Origin: Rhodopseudomonas palustris HaA2
GTDB lineage: Bacteria; Pseudomonadota; Alphaproteobacteria; Rhizobiales; Xanthobacteraceae
Direction: 5' to 3'
DNA: 64,000 bases
NCBI RefSeq assembly: GCF_000013365.1
Contig: NC_007778.1
Span: 2,356,001 to 2,420,000, forward strand
Made by a program: the position numbers and the translations under genes. The notes beneath the pieces are model-generated. The model did not search any database. It was not told the DNA's origin and saw only the letters and a list, made by a program, of their open reading frames with translations. Position 1 is the stretch's first letter. Every line of letters begins with the position of its first letter. Below are positions 38,259 to 47,342 of the stretch, piece after piece.

Positions 38259-39395
38259 ATGAGCTACATCACCGGCGTCGGCCTCACGCCGTTCGGCAAG
38301 ATCGATGGTTCGACGACGCTGTCGCTGATGCGCGACGCTGCCGAGCAGGCGCTCGCCGATGCGGAACTGACCCGCTCCGACATCGACGGGCTGCTGTGCG
38401 GCTATTCGACGACGATGCCGCACATCATGCTGGCCACCGTGTTCGCCGAGCATTTCGGCATTCGTCCCGCCTACTGCCACGCCGTGCAGGTCGGCGGCGC
38501 CACCGGGATGGCGATGGCGATGCTGGCGCATCAGCTGGTCGAGAGCGGTGCGGCGAAGAACATTCTGGTGGTCGGCGGCGAAAATCGCCTGAGCGGGCAG
38601 AGCCGCGACGCCTCCGTGCAGGCGCTGGCGCAGGTCGGCCACCCGGTCTACGAAGTGCCGCTCGGCCCGACCATCCCCGCGTATTATGGCCTGGTCGCGT
38701 CGCGCTACATGCACCAGCACGGCGTCAGCGAGGAAGACCTCGCCGCATTCGCCGTGCTGATGCGCGCGCACGCGGCCCTCCATCCCGGTGCGCAGTTTCA
38801 CGAGCCGATCAGCATCGCCGAGGTGATGGCGTCGAAGCCGATCGCCACGCCGCTGAAACTGCTCGATTGCTGTCCTGTGTCCGATGGCGGCGCGGCGCTG
38901 ATCGTCAGCCGCGAGCCGACCACGACTCATCGTATCAAGGTCCGCGGTTGCGGCCAGGCGCATACCCATCAGCACGTCACCGCGATGCCGGCGGACGGCC
39001 CGTCCGGCGCGGAGCAGTCGATCGCGCGTGCCAAAGCTGCGAGCGGCGTGGCACTCGGCGATATTCGCTACGCCGCGGTGTATGACAGCTTCACCATCAC
39101 GCTGCTGATGCTGCTGGAAGATCTCGGCCTCGCGCCCCGCGGCGAGGCGGCGGCGCGCGCCCGCGATGGTTACTTCTCGCGCGACGGCGCGATGCCGCTC
39201 AACACCCATGGCGGGCTGTTGTCCTACGGCCATTGCGGCGTCGGTGGCGCGATGGCGCATCTGGTCGAGACCCATCTGCAGATGACCGGTCGGGCCGATG
39301 ATCGCCAGGTCCGCGACGCCTCGCTGGCGTTGCTGCATGGCGACGGCGGCGTGCTGTCGTCGCATGTCAGCATGTTCCTGGAGCGGGTGCGATGA
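38259..39395 (+). CDS. Thiolase-like protein lacking the nucleophilic cysteine
   Basis: The 378-residue protein has the thiolase fold outline (MSYITGVGLTPFGKIDG, DCCPVSDGGAALIVS, THGGLLSYGHCGVGGA). The loop that carries the active Cys in true thiolases reads VQVGGATGM, with Gly at position 80. The C-terminal His remains. Cys-less members coupled to DUF35 proteins include retro-aldolases of steroid side-chain degradation, so a C-C lyase role on an acyl-CoA is more likely than thiolysis. Start MSYITG is preferred over a reading that begins in the upstream repeat. It overlaps the DUF35 gene by four bases. Confidence 0.88.
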   Translation: MSYITGVGLTPFGKIDGSTTLSLMRDAAEQALADAELTRSDIDGLLCGYSTTMPHIMLATVFAEHFGIRPAYCHAVQVGGATGMAMAMLAHQLVESGAAKNILVVGGENRLSGQSRDASVQALAQVGHPVYEVPLGPTIPAYYGLVASRYMHQHGVSEEDLAAFAVLMRAHAALHPGAQFHEPISIAEVMASKPIATPLKLLDCCPVSDGGAALIVSREPTTTHRIKVRGCGQAHTHQHVTAMPADGPSGAEQSIARAKAASGVALGDIRYAAVYDSFTITLLMLLEDLGLAPRGEAAARARDGYFSRDGAMPLNTHGGLLSYGHCGVGGAMAHLVETHLQMTGRADDRQVRDASLALLHGDGGVLSSHVSMFLERVR

Positions 39396-39760
39396 GTGAG
39401 CCGGCGATGATCTCCGACTGGACCGCCGGCGACGAGGCCATCAGCGATCAGCGCTGCACCGCCTGCGGCGGCGTGCAGTATTTCCGCCGCGACTTCTGCG
39501 CCGCTTGCGGCAGCAACGATCTCGCCACGCTGCGCGCCAGCGGCGAGGGCGTCGTCCACGCCGCGACGCTGGTGCATCGCGCCGCGACGCCGGAGGCGCG
39601 TGAACATGTGCCCTTCAAGATCGTTCTGATCGACACCGCGGAAGGTTTCCGCATGATGGCGCACGGCGCCCAAGATCTCGCCATCGGCGACCGGGTGCGC
39701 GCGCGGTTTGCGCGCTTCACCGGCCGCCTCGTTCCCTATTTCGAAAGGACCTCTGCATGA
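39392..39760 (+). CDS. DUF35 Zn-ribbon/OB-fold protein
   Basis: A 122-residue protein with a rubredoxin-like zinc ribbon (C22-x2-C25, C36-x2-C39) followed by an OB fold (ASGEGVVHAATLVHR, VPFKIVLIDTAEGFRMMA, IGDRVRARF). DUF35 proteins bind acyl-CoA and form obligatory complexes with thiolase-like partners. The ATGA overlap with the upstream thiolase-like gene supports a stoichiometric complex. Its own stop overlaps the start of the ADP-forming ligase. Confidence 0.93.
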   Translation: MSEPAMISDWTAGDEAISDQRCTACGGVQYFRRDFCAACGSNDLATLRASGEGVVHAATLVHRAATPEAREHVPFKIVLIDTAEGFRMMAHGAQDLAIGDRVRARFARFTGRLVPYFERTSA

Positions 39761-41865
39761 GCCGTCTCCGCGCCGCCCTCGATCCGAAATCCGTGGCCAT
39801 CATCGGCGCCTCGGACAATCCCAACAAGGTCGGCGGACGGCCGGTGCATTTTCTCGGCAAGTTCGGCTTTGCGGGCAAGATCTATCCGATCAATCCCAGC
39901 CGGCCCGAAATCCAGGGCCACAAGAGCTACGCGTCGCTGCAGGATCTGCCGGAAGCGCCCGAGATGGTGATCGTCGCGGTCGCCGGTGACAACGCCATCG
40001 CCGCGGTCGAAGATTGCGCGGCGTTCGGTGTCAAGATCGCGGTGGTGATGGCGTCGGGCTTCGGTGAGGTCGATGCGGGCGAAGGCAAGGCGAAAGAGCG
40101 CCGCATGGTCGCTGCCGCGCACAAGGCCGGGATGCGCATCGTCGGTCCGAACTCGCAGGGCCTCGCCAATTTCGGCACCGGCGCGATCGCGTCGTTCTCG
40201 ACGATGTTCATGGACATGGACCGCGCCGCGGAGGACGCCAAGGGCCACGTCGCGATGCTGAGCCAGTCCGGCGCGCTGTCGACGGTGCCGGTCGGCTTCC
40301 TGCGCCAGAAGGGCATCGGCGTCCGCCACACCCACGCCACCGGCAACGATTCCGACATCACCGTCGGCGAACTGGCCTGCGCGGTCGCCGAGGACTCCGA
40401 AGTCAAGCTGATGCTGCTGTACCTCGAAAGCATCCCGGACAAGCGCTATCTCGAAGAGCTGGCGTCGATCGCACTCGATCGCGACCTGCCGATCATCGCG
40501 CTGAAGTCGGGCCGCACCGACGCCGGCAAGGCGGCGGCGCAATCGCACACCGGCGCGCTCGCCAACGAGGACCGCGTGGTCGACGCGTTCTTCGAACATC
40601 ACGGCATCTGGCGCGCGCCGGACATGCGCGGCCTCGTCGAGGCGACCGAGCTGTATCTCAAGGACTGGAAGCCGCAGGGGCGGCGGCTGGTGGCGATCAG
40701 CAATTCCGGCGCCGTCTGCGTGCTCACCGCGGATGCCGCAACCTCCGTCGGCATGCCGATGGCGAAGCTGGCGCCGCAGACCGACGCGAAGCTGAAAGGC
40801 ATCCTGCCGAGCTTCGCCACCACCACCAATCCGATCGATCTCACCGCGGCGCTGCTGTCGAACAGCGCGCTGTTCGGCGACATTCTGCCGGTGATCGCCG
40901 AGGACCCCGCCGCCGATGCGTTCCTGATCGGCGTGCCGGTGGCGGGGCCGGGCTACGACGTCGAAGCGTTCTCGCGCGATGCGGCGGCGTTCGGCAAACA
41001 GACCGGCAAGCCGCTGGTGGTGGCGGCGACGCAGCCGAGCGTGGCGCAGGCCTTCGCGGCGAACGGCACCTCGGTGTTTCCGACCGAAGTCGAGGCGGTC
41101 ACCGCGCTGCATCAGTTCCTCGCGCATCGCGAACTGATGGCCAAGACACGCGCGCGCCGCACGGCGCTGGCGCCGGGCGAGGCGCTGATCGCATCGCCCG
41201 CCGCGGAGACCACGATGCTGAACGAGGCGGACAGTCTCGGTCTGCTGGCCGCGCGCGGCATTCCGGTGGTGCCGCATCGGTTGTGCCTGTCGCGCAACGA
41301 GGCGATCGCGGCGTTCAACATCATCGGCGGTCCGGTGGTGGTGAAGGGCTGTTCGGCCGATATCGCCCACAAATCCGAACTCGGCCTGGTGCGGCTCGGC
41401 GTCAATTCGGCCGATACCACCGGCGACATCTTCACCGAGATGGAGCAGATCATCGCGAAAAACGGCTCGCGCTTCGACGGCGTCATCGTCGCTTCGATGG
41501 CCGGCGGCCGCCGCGAGATGATGATCGGCGCGCATCGCGATCCGGTGTTCGGGCCGGTGGTGGTGGTCGGCGACGGTGGCAAATATGTCGAGATCGTCAA
41601 GGACACGAGATTGCTGCTGCCGCCGTTCACGGCGCAGGATGTGCGCGACGCATTGCAGTCGCTGCGGATCGCGCCGCTGTTCGCAGGCGTCCGCGGCGAG
41701 CCGCCGATGGATCTCGACGCGCTGGTCGACGCAGTGGTGAAGGTCGGCGCATTGATGCGCGATCCCGCCGCGCGCGTCGCCAGCCTCGACCTCAATCCGG
41801 TGATGCTCGGCAGCGAAGGTCAGGGCTGCGTCGTGGTCGACGCCGTGGTGTTCCACGGCGTCTGA
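39757..41865 (+). CDS. ADP-forming acyl-CoA synthetase (fused alpha-beta)
   Basis: A 702-residue protein with the acetate-CoA ligase (ADP-forming) layout. A CoA-binding domain comes first (SVAIIGASDNPNKVGGRP). A succinyl-CoA-ligase-like part carries the phosphohistidine in AAAQSHTGALANED. The ATP-grasp domain is last (GGPVVVKGCSADIAHKSELG). It interconverts acyl-CoA plus ADP and phosphate with acid plus ATP. In this operon it may activate the substrate or recover energy from a product such as acetyl- or propionyl-CoA. It is translationally coupled to the DUF35 gene. Confidence 0.92.
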   Translation: MSRLRAALDPKSVAIIGASDNPNKVGGRPVHFLGKFGFAGKIYPINPSRPEIQGHKSYASLQDLPEAPEMVIVAVAGDNAIAAVEDCAAFGVKIAVVMASGFGEVDAGEGKAKERRMVAAAHKAGMRIVGPNSQGLANFGTGAIASFSTMFMDMDRAAEDAKGHVAMLSQSGALSTVPVGFLRQKGIGVRHTHATGNDSDITVGELACAVAEDSEVKLMLLYLESIPDKRYLEELASIALDRDLPIIALKSGRTDAGKAAAQSHTGALANEDRVVDAFFEHHGIWRAPDMRGLVEATELYLKDWKPQGRRLVAISNSGAVCVLTADAATSVGMPMAKLAPQTDAKLKGILPSFATTTNPIDLTAALLSNSALFGDILPVIAEDPAADAFLIGVPVAGPGYDVEAFSRDAAAFGKQTGKPLVVAATQPSVAQAFAANGTSVFPTEVEAVTALHQFLAHRELMAKTRARRTALAPGEALIASPAAETTMLNEADSLGLLAARGIPVVPHRLCLSRNEAIAAFNIIGGPVVVKGCSADIAHKSELGLVRLGVNSADTTGDIFTEMEQIIAKNGSRFDGVIVASMAGGRREMMIGAHRDPVFGPVVVVGDGGKYVEIVKDTRLLLPPFTAQDVRDALQSLRIAPLFAGVRGEPPMDLDALVDAVVKVGALMRDPAARVASLDLNPVMLGSEGQGCVVVDAVVFHGV

Positions 41866-41869
41866 CGTG

Positions 41870-41897
41870 GCGGCGCGCCGGACGGACGACGCGCCGC
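41870..41897. terminator. GC-rich hairpin between convergent genes
   Basis: GCGGCGCG (41870-41877) and CGCGCCGC (41890-41897) form a perfect eight-base stem with a 12-base loop, starting five bases after the acyl-CoA synthetase stop. There is no T run. It may stop transcription from both sides. Confidence 0.4.
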
Positions 41898-41908
41898 AAT
41901 CTCCGTCG

Positions 41909-42460
41909 TTACCCGAACCAGACCCGCACGATCCGTTCGGTGGTGGGCGACAGTTCGATATTGGCGCGGTCCGGCCGATAGTCGAGCGTCAAGATGTCGC
42001 CGGAGTGATACACGCGCAGCGACTTGCCGGTCAGCCCGCAGTCGGACGACCGGCCGGGCAGCAACCACGGCCATGGCGTGGCGTCGCCGCCGAACAGGGC
42101 GACCGCCTGCATGGCCTTGTCCGAGGTGTCCAGTAACGCCTCCTTGGCGTTGCCGCGGGCGTGGATGCGGACGCCGCGCAGCGGCTGGCCCGGCCCCCAA
42201 TAGTCGGCCGGATCGCGCGGGATGGTCGTCTCGGCGACGACCGTGGTGATCACTTCGAGCACGATGCCGCCCGGCTCCTCGGCGACGAAGTCGAAGTCCT
42301 GAATGCCGTCGTCCGGCGGGCGGACGTAGAACCACGGCGACAATTCGGGGGTCTTCCATCCCGACGTCGGGACGGTGCCGTGGGCGACGATGAGGATTTG
42401 CGGAGGCTTGGTCTTGACCAGGCTGATATCAACCGAAGTCACTTCCATTATGCGCTGCAT
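41909..42460 (-). CDS. Two-part protein with C-terminal I78-inhibitor-like domain
   Basis: The 183-residue protein has no signal peptide. The N-terminal part (PPQILIVAHGTVPTSGWKTP, then PPDDGIQDFDF) is a domain I cannot name. The last 50 residues (CGLTGKSL, LTLDYRPDRANIEL, IVRVWFG) follow the peptidase inhibitor I78 pattern, whose hallmark is DYRPDR near the C terminus. I78 proteins are small fungal or bacterial serine-protease inhibitors, usually exported. Here the domain is inside a cytosolic-looking protein, so inhibition is uncertain. It is the third gene behind the TAXI-TRAP transporter on the same strand, with 79 bases between. Confidence 0.7.
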   Translation of the reverse strand: MQRIMEVTSVDISLVKTKPPQILIVAHGTVPTSGWKTPELSPWFYVRPPDDGIQDFDFVAEEPGGIVLEVITTVVAETTIPRDPADYWGPGQPLRGVRIHARGNAKEALLDTSDKAMQAVALFGGDATPWPWLLPGRSSDCGLTGKSLRVYHSGDILTLDYRPDRANIELSPTTERIVRVWFG

Positions 42461-42539
42461 TGCAAAACTCCCGGCTATGAAATGCCGAGATGCTCCGCCG
42501 ACGGCCCGAGGCTGTCCAGTGAAATAATCGCGAAAATCT

Positions 42540-44609
42540 TCACCGCAGCGACGGACTTGCGATATTTCGCGATCGTCCGCCGCGCCGCACCAGCAGCAGC
42601 GCGATCAGTACGGTCGGCGCGAGGATGCACAGCCCGAGCCCGGTGATCTGCGTCTGCGACAGCGGGTTGATGCCGCCGCCCGGCGTCGCCAGCACGAAGC
42701 CGCCGATCACCAGCGCCACGCGCAGCGGCCATTGCAGCGCGCCGGCGCGGCGCAGATCGCCGATACCGACCTGATAGCCCTGGATGCCGCCGCAGATGAA
42801 CAGCGTGCCGAGCGCCGCCAGCGCCATCAGGCCGAGCGCGGCGGCATAGGGGTCCGGTCCCTGCAGCACCAGCGCCGGGTTCATCACGAAGAAGAACGGG
42901 ATGAAATAGATGATGCTGCCGACCCACATCGATTCCCAGCCGGTCTTCATCGCCGGCGAGCCGGCGATGCCGGCGGCGGCGAAGGAGGCGATCGCCACCG
43001 GCGGCGTGATCGACGACAGCATGCCCCAGTAGAAGATGAACATGTGCACCGCCATCCGGTTCAGCCCGAGCTTCTCCAGCGCCGGCGCCACCAGGATGGC
43101 GAGGAAGATGTAGCAGGCGGTCGTCGTCAGGCCGAGGCCGAGGATGAGGCTGGTCACCGCGCACATCACCAGCAGCAGGAACACGTCGTCGCCGGCGATC
43201 CGCAGCAGGTCGCCGGCGAGGCTGGAGATCACGCCGGTCATCGAGAACGCGCCGATCAGCAGGCCGCAGCCGGCGAGAATGCCGATCAGCTCGACGAAGG
43301 TTCGGCCGTTGACCTCGAAGAACCGGGCGATCGTCGCCGGCGTCCAGCGCGTCTCGCGGGAAAAGATCTGGTTGAGCACCAGCAGTAGCGCGGTGGCATA
43401 GAACGGCGCGTGGCTCTCGCGCTTGAAGTGCAGCAGCATCACCACCAGCAACGCGATCACGAAGACGTAGTACCAGCCTTCCTTCAGCGTCTGCCCCAAG
43501 GCAGGCAGCTCGCTGCGCGGAATGCCTTCCAGCCCGTGCCGCGCGGCGTAGGAGTCCACCTGCATGAACAGGCCGATATAGAACAGAGCGGCCGGGATGA
43601 TCGCGGCGAGCGCGACCTCGGCGTAGGAGACGTTGAGGAACTGCGCGATGACGAAGGCGGTGGCGCCCATCACCGGCGGCGCCAGCACCGCGCCGGTCGA
43701 GGCGCAGGCCTCGATCGCCGCCGCATAGGAGGCGCGGAAGCCGCTCTTCTTCATCACCGGAATGGTCATGGTGCCGGCGGTCAGCACGTTGGAGATGATC
43801 GAGCCGGACATCATGCCGAGCAGGGCGGAGGCGAAGATGCAGACCTTGGCGGCGCCGCCGCGGAACGTGCCGCAGATCGCGAACGACAGGTTGATGAAGA
43901 ATTTGCCGGCGCCGGTCATCATCAGCGCGGTGCCGAACACCAGAAAGCCGATCACGGTGTCGGCGAAGGCCTGGATCGGGATGCCGAGCAGGCTTTCGCC
44001 GGACAGCACGTGATAGGCGGTCGCCTGTTCCAGCGTCGATTGCGAGCCGCCGAGCGGGCCGAGCCATCCGGCGCCGGCGAACAGCGGATACACCGTGAAC
44101 GGGAACACGCAGAGCACGAGGCTCCAGCCGCCGGTGCGGCGCAGCGCCTCCATCAGCAGCGCCCACATCACCAGCCCAGCGACGAACACCTGCGTCGGCG
44201 CGCCGCCGAACTCCCAGCCGGCCTCGGCGGCCTTGCGGACATAGGCCATCAGCACCAGCGCGGAGACGGCGGTCAGCGCGAACAGCACGATATCGTACCA
44301 CGGCACGCGGTCGAGCCGGGCCCGCGCCGAGCCGGGGAAGATCAGGAAGGTGAACGGCAGCATCAAGGCGATCAGGAGATAGAAATACTCGGTGTTGAGC
44401 TGGGTGTAGCCGACGAAGAACCGCAGCGAGAATTGCTGGTTGATGCACAGCAGGATCGTCGCCGCCGCGGCGGCGATCAGCGCCCAGCGCCAGGCGCCGC
44501 GCAGGGAGCGGACCCGCGTGACTTCGGCTTCCTGCATGTTGTCGACCGAATGCGGATCGTCGAACACGATCCGCTTGGTCGGCCGCGAGGCGTGCTGGTC
44601 TCGGCGCAT
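42540..44609 (-). CDS. TRAP transporter fused permease (DctQM type)
   Basis: A 689-residue inner-membrane protein in which the small and large TRAP permease subunits are fused, as is normal for TAXI systems. The N-terminal four-helix part is followed by the large DctM-like domain (LLGMMSGSIISNVLTAGTMT, GAVLAPPVMGATAFVIAQFL). It uses the sodium or proton gradient to import a ligand bound by the TAXI protein encoded upstream. About 26 bases separate the two genes. A charged N-terminal tail of some 40 residues precedes the first helix. Confidence 0.94.
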   Translation of the reverse strand: MRRDQHASRPTKRIVFDDPHSVDNMQEAEVTRVRSLRGAWRWALIAAAAATILLCINQQFSLRFFVGYTQLNTEYFYLLIALMLPFTFLIFPGSARARLDRVPWYDIVLFALTAVSALVLMAYVRKAAEAGWEFGGAPTQVFVAGLVMWALLMEALRRTGGWSLVLCVFPFTVYPLFAGAGWLGPLGGSQSTLEQATAYHVLSGESLLGIPIQAFADTVIGFLVFGTALMMTGAGKFFINLSFAICGTFRGGAAKVCIFASALLGMMSGSIISNVLTAGTMTIPVMKKSGFRASYAAAIEACASTGAVLAPPVMGATAFVIAQFLNVSYAEVALAAIIPAALFYIGLFMQVDSYAARHGLEGIPRSELPALGQTLKEGWYYVFVIALLVVMLLHFKRESHAPFYATALLLVLNQIFSRETRWTPATIARFFEVNGRTFVELIGILAGCGLLIGAFSMTGVISSLAGDLLRIAGDDVFLLLVMCAVTSLILGLGLTTTACYIFLAILVAPALEKLGLNRMAVHMFIFYWGMLSSITPPVAIASFAAAGIAGSPAMKTGWESMWVGSIIYFIPFFFVMNPALVLQGPDPYAAALGLMALAALGTLFICGGIQGYQVGIGDLRRAGALQWPLRVALVIGGFVLATPGGGINPLSQTQITGLGLCILAPTVLIALLLVRRGGRSRNIASPSLR

Positions 44610-44634
44610 GTGGCCCCCGTCGATGTCGGGGCGG

Positions 44635-45795
44635 CTACTGCGCGAATCCGTTCGGCATCTTCGCCTTCTGCAGCGCCGCGGCGCGCGCGGCCGTCCAGCC
44701 GTCGACGAACTCCTTGTCGCCGGACGGCGCGGAGGCGGTATAGTCCTTCCATGCTGCGGCGAGCACGGCCTGGCGCTTGATCAGGGCGTCATTGTGCGCC
44801 TGATCCTCGGGGCTCCATTGCCCGGCCTCCTGCAGCGCCTTCACCGCGCCGGGGTGGAACGGCACCACCCATTTCATGGTCTGGGTCTTCACCGCGAGGC
44901 CGGTGGCGCCCGGGGCGCTGTCCTTGTAGACGTCGTAGTTCACGATCATCGCCTTGGTGATGGCGTGGACCTGATCCGCCGGCTGCGTCGCATAGACGGT
45001 CGCGATCGGGTAGGGGTAGTTCGACAGTTCGATCGGCTTGCCCGGCTGATGCGCGGCGCCACAGGTCGACATGTGCGGATTGAAGAACGGCGCGACCTTC
45101 TTGACGCGCTCCCACGCCGCCTTGTCGGCGTGCGGCATCGGCGGCCAGATCAGCCCGCGCGGCGAGTTCTCGGCTTCCTTCGCCGGCCCGGTGATGGTGG
45201 TGCCGAAGGCGGCGTCGACGTCGTTGTTGACAAGGCCTTTCCACATCGCGCCGTAGCTGGCGAATTCGACGATCTTGACGTCCTTCTGGGTGAGATCGCC
45301 GAAGGCGATGATGCCGAGCGCGTTCTGGTTCAGCGCCGGCGAGCCGACCACGAAGCCGACGCGCTTGCCGCGCAGGTCCTTGATCTCCTTGACGCCGGCG
45401 TCCTTGGCGACGCCGAGCGACGAGCCGTTGCAATCGACCACGCTGAGGGTGATCTGCAGCGGCTGCGGGCCCCATTCCTTGGCGCCGAATTCAAACACGC
45501 CTTCCTGCGCGAAGTAGGTGCCAGATCCCATCCACGCCAGTTGCGCGCGGCCGGCGCGCAGCGGCGCGAGGCGGGCGACGTCGTTGCCGGCCGGCAGCAC
45601 GCGCACGTCGGTGGCGAGCTTGTCCTTCATCATCTTGCCGACGGCGACCGCGATGTTGAAGCCCGCGGTACCGGTGTCATAGGCGGTAAACGCCAACGTC
45701 GCCGGCAGTTTCGCTTCGTCGGCACGCGCTGGAGTTGCAATCACAGTCGCGCACGTGACGGCGATGGACGCCAGCGGACCGAACCGTCGGATCAT
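44635..45795 (-). CDS. TAXI-family TRAP substrate-binding protein
   Basis: The 386-residue protein has a signal peptide (IRRFGPLASIAVTCATVIA, cut near ARADE) and the TAXI outline: FTAYDTGTAGFNIAVAVG, the RVGFVVGSPALNQNA segment, and GLVNNDVDAAFGTT. TAXI proteins deliver organic acids or amino acids to fused TRAP permeases. GAGGGGGAG upstream supports the ATG at 45795. It is longer than the usual 320-330 residues of the family because of its C-terminal helices. The ligand is unknown; a divergent IclR regulator suggests an aromatic or organic acid. Confidence 0.92.
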   Translation of the reverse strand: MIRRFGPLASIAVTCATVIATPARADEAKLPATLAFTAYDTGTAGFNIAVAVGKMMKDKLATDVRVLPAGNDVARLAPLRAGRAQLAWMGSGTYFAQEGVFEFGAKEWGPQPLQITLSVVDCNGSSLGVAKDAGVKEIKDLRGKRVGFVVGSPALNQNALGIIAFGDLTQKDVKIVEFASYGAMWKGLVNNDVDAAFGTTITGPAKEAENSPRGLIWPPMPHADKAAWERVKKVAPFFNPHMSTCGAAHQPGKPIELSNYPYPIATVYATQPADQVHAITKAMIVNYDVYKDSAPGATGLAVKTQTMKWVVPFHPGAVKALQEAGQWSPEDQAHNDALIKRQAVLAAAWKDYTASAPSGDKEFVDGWTAARAAALQKAKMPNGFAQ

Positions 45796-46309
45796 GTTTC
45801 TCTCCCCCTCATGCATTCGCTCGGGCGAATTGCGTTTCGACGATCATGTCACTGCGGATTCGCGATAGCAACGACGCAGCGCGAACGGTGCGCAGCGGCG
45901 CGTGGCGGATCGCCGTCTGGCGATGCGGCAATAGGTCGCCGCCGCGGCGACGGCGGACGCCAGCGGGCATTCGGCGCGGACGCCCGCCGCCGACCAGCAG
46001 CACGGCGAGAGCGACGGCGGCGACGAAGCGGCCGAATGCCAAGTCGATCGGCGACGCCGGCGGGGCGCCGGCCGGATCGCGGGTTTTTCCGCTTCGCGGC
46101 ATCTGCCGAAAATCTTGCGTCGAGTAGCTGCAACGCCGTCGAACTGCGGAACGAGTTGAGGTTGTCGTCGCTGATCGGCTGATGTAGCTTCGTCCGTAAG
46201 TGGAATTTCATTCCGCAGAGTGAAATCAAAAAATGTGCATCGTGGCGGGGCTGATGGGCGCTTCCGTCATGGGGCATTCGGCATCAAGAACCACGCGGGA
46301 AAAACAAAA
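45796..46309. other. Divergent control region between TAXI-TRAP and IclR genes
   Basis: This 514-base stretch holds both promoters. The right half is AT-richer and contains a palindrome at 46201-46215. The left half has overlapping GC-driven open frames on both strands. One, 45809-46102 on the minus strand, encodes a possible single membrane helix (FGRFVAAVALAVLLVGGG) and ends 13 bases before the TAXI gene, but its composition looks like non-coding sequence, so I do not call it. Confidence 0.5.
46201..46215. promoter_or_regulatory. Candidate IclR operator
   Basis: TGGAATTTCATTCCG contains perfect GGAAT/ATTCC arms around TTC. It resembles the TGGAAAT-type palindrome bound by E. coli IclR. It lies about 95 bases upstream of the IclR gene, in the region shared with the transporter promoter. 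Confidence 0.4.
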
Positions 46310-47278
46310 ATGGGACGACGCTCGGAACGGCTCTGCAGACAGGCCAGCGGTGACCCCGCCGGCGAAAGCGATGTGATTCAGGTGGTGTCGCGCGCCTTCG
46401 ACGTGCTGCGCTGCTTCGAGGGGGCGGAGACCCGCCTCGGCAATCTCGAAATCTCCAACCGCTGCGGCTTGCCGCGCTCGACGGTGTCGCGCCTGACCCA
46501 CACGCTGACCCGGATGGGGCAGCTGGTGTATCTGCCGCGCGACCAGAAATATCGCATCGGCCCGAGCGCGGTGGCGATGGGCACGGCGATGATGCGCGGG
46601 CTGCAATTGCGCAATCTGGTCCGGACGCGGCTGCAGGAAGTCGCCGAGCAGATCCCCGGCACGATCGGGTTCCTGATCCCCGACCGGTTTCATCTGGTGT
46701 ACTTCGAATACGCCCGCGCGCCGCATGCGCTCGGCCTGCATTCGACCACCGGCAGCCGCATCGCGATGGCGCAGACCGCCGGCGGCCACGCCTACACCGC
46801 GGCGCTCGACGAGGATGTCGCCAACGCGTTGCTGACGGAGATGAGCCGCGAGTTTCCGCAGCACGCGCCGCTGCTGCGCGATCGTCTCGAGGCCAACCGC
46901 GCGATGCTGCGCGAACGCGGCTACGTGGTCTCCTGCGGCCTGTTCAGCCCGCATATCAACGGCATCGCGGTGCCGATGTGGTCGCCGCAGTACCAGACCT
47001 ATGTGGTGGTCAATATCGGCCTGCTGGCGGCGATGTATGACGAGCAGCGTATCCACGACGAGGTCGCGCCGGTGCTGCTGCGGCTCAGCGCGGCGATCGA
47101 TGCCCTGATCCAGAACGCCGATGGCGGCCTGATGACGGTCGGCACCGCCGGCAAGGCGACCAGCCGGCCGCGGCCTGCGAGCAGTCTGGCCGCCGACGTC
47201 CGGCCCGACGTCCGGCCCGCCGGCCGGGCGCGCGAACTGGGCGCGGCGGAACCCCGACGGCAAGGTCAACCGGCATAG
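46310..47278 (+). CDS. IclR-family transcriptional regulator
   Basis: A 322-residue regulator. The N-terminal winged helix (VVSRAFDVLRCFEG, ISNRCGLPRSTVSRLTHTL) is followed by the GAF-like ligand domain (GTIGFLIPDRFHLVYFEYA, then a ERGYVVSCGLF segment). A 50-residue Pro/Arg-rich tail extends beyond the usual 260-280 residues. Start at MGRRSERL with GGGA nine bases upstream; the longer in-frame reading from 46220 has no such site. It is divergent from the TAXI-TRAP operon and most likely controls it in response to an organic acid. Confidence 0.92.
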   Translation: MGRRSERLCRQASGDPAGESDVIQVVSRAFDVLRCFEGAETRLGNLEISNRCGLPRSTVSRLTHTLTRMGQLVYLPRDQKYRIGPSAVAMGTAMMRGLQLRNLVRTRLQEVAEQIPGTIGFLIPDRFHLVYFEYARAPHALGLHSTTGSRIAMAQTAGGHAYTAALDEDVANALLTEMSREFPQHAPLLRDRLEANRAMLRERGYVVSCGLFSPHINGIAVPMWSPQYQTYVVVNIGLLAAMYDEQRIHDEVAPVLLRLSAAIDALIQNADGGLMTVGTAGKATSRPRPASSLAADVRPDVRPAGRARELGAAEPRRQGQPA

Positions 47279-47302
47279 CCGGGCAGGCTTCGGGCGCCGC
47301 GG

Positions 47303-47333
47303 GCAAGGCTCGCGCGCGCCCGCGCGGCCTTGC
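47303..47333. terminator. Strong hairpin between convergent IclR and MFS genes
   Basis: GCAAGGC pairs with GCCTTGC and, after one bulged T, CGCGCG pairs with CGCGCG around a CGCC loop. It lies 24 bases after the IclR stop and 9 bases past the MFS stop. No T run follows, so the terminator call is tentative. Confidence 0.45.
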
Positions 47334-47342
47334 GCTGCTCGC

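Noticed and set aside
42475-44448. Open frame of 657 codons on the minus strand overlapping the TRAP permease
   Set aside because: Its product is Arg/Ala/Gly-rich and lacks hydrophobic helices; the 42540-44609 frame is the recognisable permease.
45809-46102. Minus-strand open frame with a possible membrane helix just before the TAXI gene
   Set aside because: It is Arg/Pro-rich, overlaps an equally long plus-strand frame, lacks a clear ribosome site and resembles no family I know.
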